From: Chromobacterium haemolyticum DSM 19808
GTDB lineage: Bacteria; Pseudomonadota; Gammaproteobacteria; Burkholderiales; Chromobacteriaceae
Reading direction: 5' to 3'
Length of the DNA: 64,000 bases
NCBI RefSeq assembly: GCF_000711885.1
Contig: NZ_JONK01000026.1
Location: forward strand, 1 to 64,000
Shown: in pieces, positions 63,872 to 64,000 of the stretch
How positions within the stretch are numbered: the first letter of the stretch is position 1
Layout of the letters: each line of letters begins with the position of its first letter
Made by a program: the position numbers and the translations under genes
The notes under the pieces: generated by a model
Database searches by the model: none
Told to the model about the DNA's origin: nothing
Seen by the model: only the letters and a program-made list of their open reading frames with translations

Positions 63872-64000
63872 TTACCAGGCCAGGAACAGCAAGGACGCGC
63901 CCAGCAGCAGGCACAAGGGGGAATAGAAACGAGTGTCGTTGCGGGCGAAGCGGCTATCGCGAACGCTCTTGAACAAACCGACATAGCGGAATTCGCCGAT
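63872..64000 (-). CDS. C-terminal end of a DUF3995-like membrane protein (partial)
   Basis: The minus strand reads [20 protein letters not shown] and on through a hydrophobic helix ending [12 protein letters not shown] before a TAA at 63874-63872. The FKxVRxSRFAR...YSPLCLLLG pattern is that of the C-terminus of small DUF3995 membrane proteins. The gene's start lies beyond the window. Confidence 0.65.
   Translation of the reverse strand: MGEFRYVGLFKSVRDSRFARNDTRFYSPLCLLLGASLLFLAW

Noticed and set aside
1-64000. CRISPR arrays, tRNA genes and replication origins
   Set aside because: No regular spacer-repeat arrays, no tRNA-like cloverleaf with the TTCGA/CCA pattern and no DnaA-box cluster were noticed; short tRNAs could be missed by eye.

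Overview
The window reads as chromosome of a motile betaproteobacterium close to Chromobacterium (Neisseriales). The basis is the 16S rRNA 5' end on the minus strand at the left edge, the GC-rich backbone genes, and the gene content (complete flg rod/hook cluster, class II ribonucleotide reductase, NnrS, several chemoreceptors, secreted sphingomyelinase). The genus is an inference from the partial 16S and gene content, not a database result.

Layout. 1-340: 5' end of a 16S gene with its leader, boxA and a near-consensus promoter, all on the minus strand. 416-12277: a KirBac-type potassium channel, then the flagellar cluster flgBCDEFGHIJKL plus one unrecognised terminal gene on the minus strand, with flgA divergent. 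12339-22019: backbone genes: a glutathione transferase, a soluble double-PAS chemoreceptor, NnrS, a REC-EAL c-di-GMP phosphodiesterase, an Aer-like receptor, an M-box (Mg2+) riboswitch leading a short-form mgtE, and a secreted protein of unknown function that ends in a strong terminator.

22065-51908: an accessory island of about 29.8 kb. Its two ends are near-identical inverted repeats of about 26-27 bp, and a CCATT direct repeat abuts each end. The left end also carries further copies of the repeat core, as in Tn7-like and IS21-family ends. No transposase is visible. Inside are a broken reverse transcriptase, two Crp/Fnr-type regulators, a small hydrophilic protein, and a complete pelABCDEFG exopolysaccharide operon. 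The operon is followed by a stand-alone PelA-hydrolase-like gene and a GalE/PelX-like epimerase. Next come an IS3-family remnant that appears to be interrupted by a group II intron fragment, and then a stress cassette: ferritin-like protein, Cfa, two multi-BON proteins, CsbD-like, PRC-barrel, glycine-zipper lipoprotein, AcnA and a Gly/Ala-rich membrane protein. Three cassette genes are broken by small indels.

51938-64000: backbone resumes with nrdJ (with an upstream NrdR-like palindrome), a very large DUF748/AsmA-like protein, a PuuA-type glutamine synthetase, a transglutaminase-like protein, a methyltransferase, a secreted sphingomyelinase C and the end of a DUF3995-like gene.

How it fits together: the island joins regulated biofilm matrix synthesis (PelD retains an RxxD c-di-GMP site) with an envelope and desiccation-type stress set. 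In PelA the two glycosidase motifs are degenerate, while the adjacent stand-alone paralogue keeps both. The neighbouring epimerase has Cys where E. coli GalE has Tyr299, which predicts use of N-acetylated UDP-sugars, the building blocks of Pel. Together these suggest a Pel locus variant in which the hydrolase has moved to a separate protein and which supplies its own precursor.
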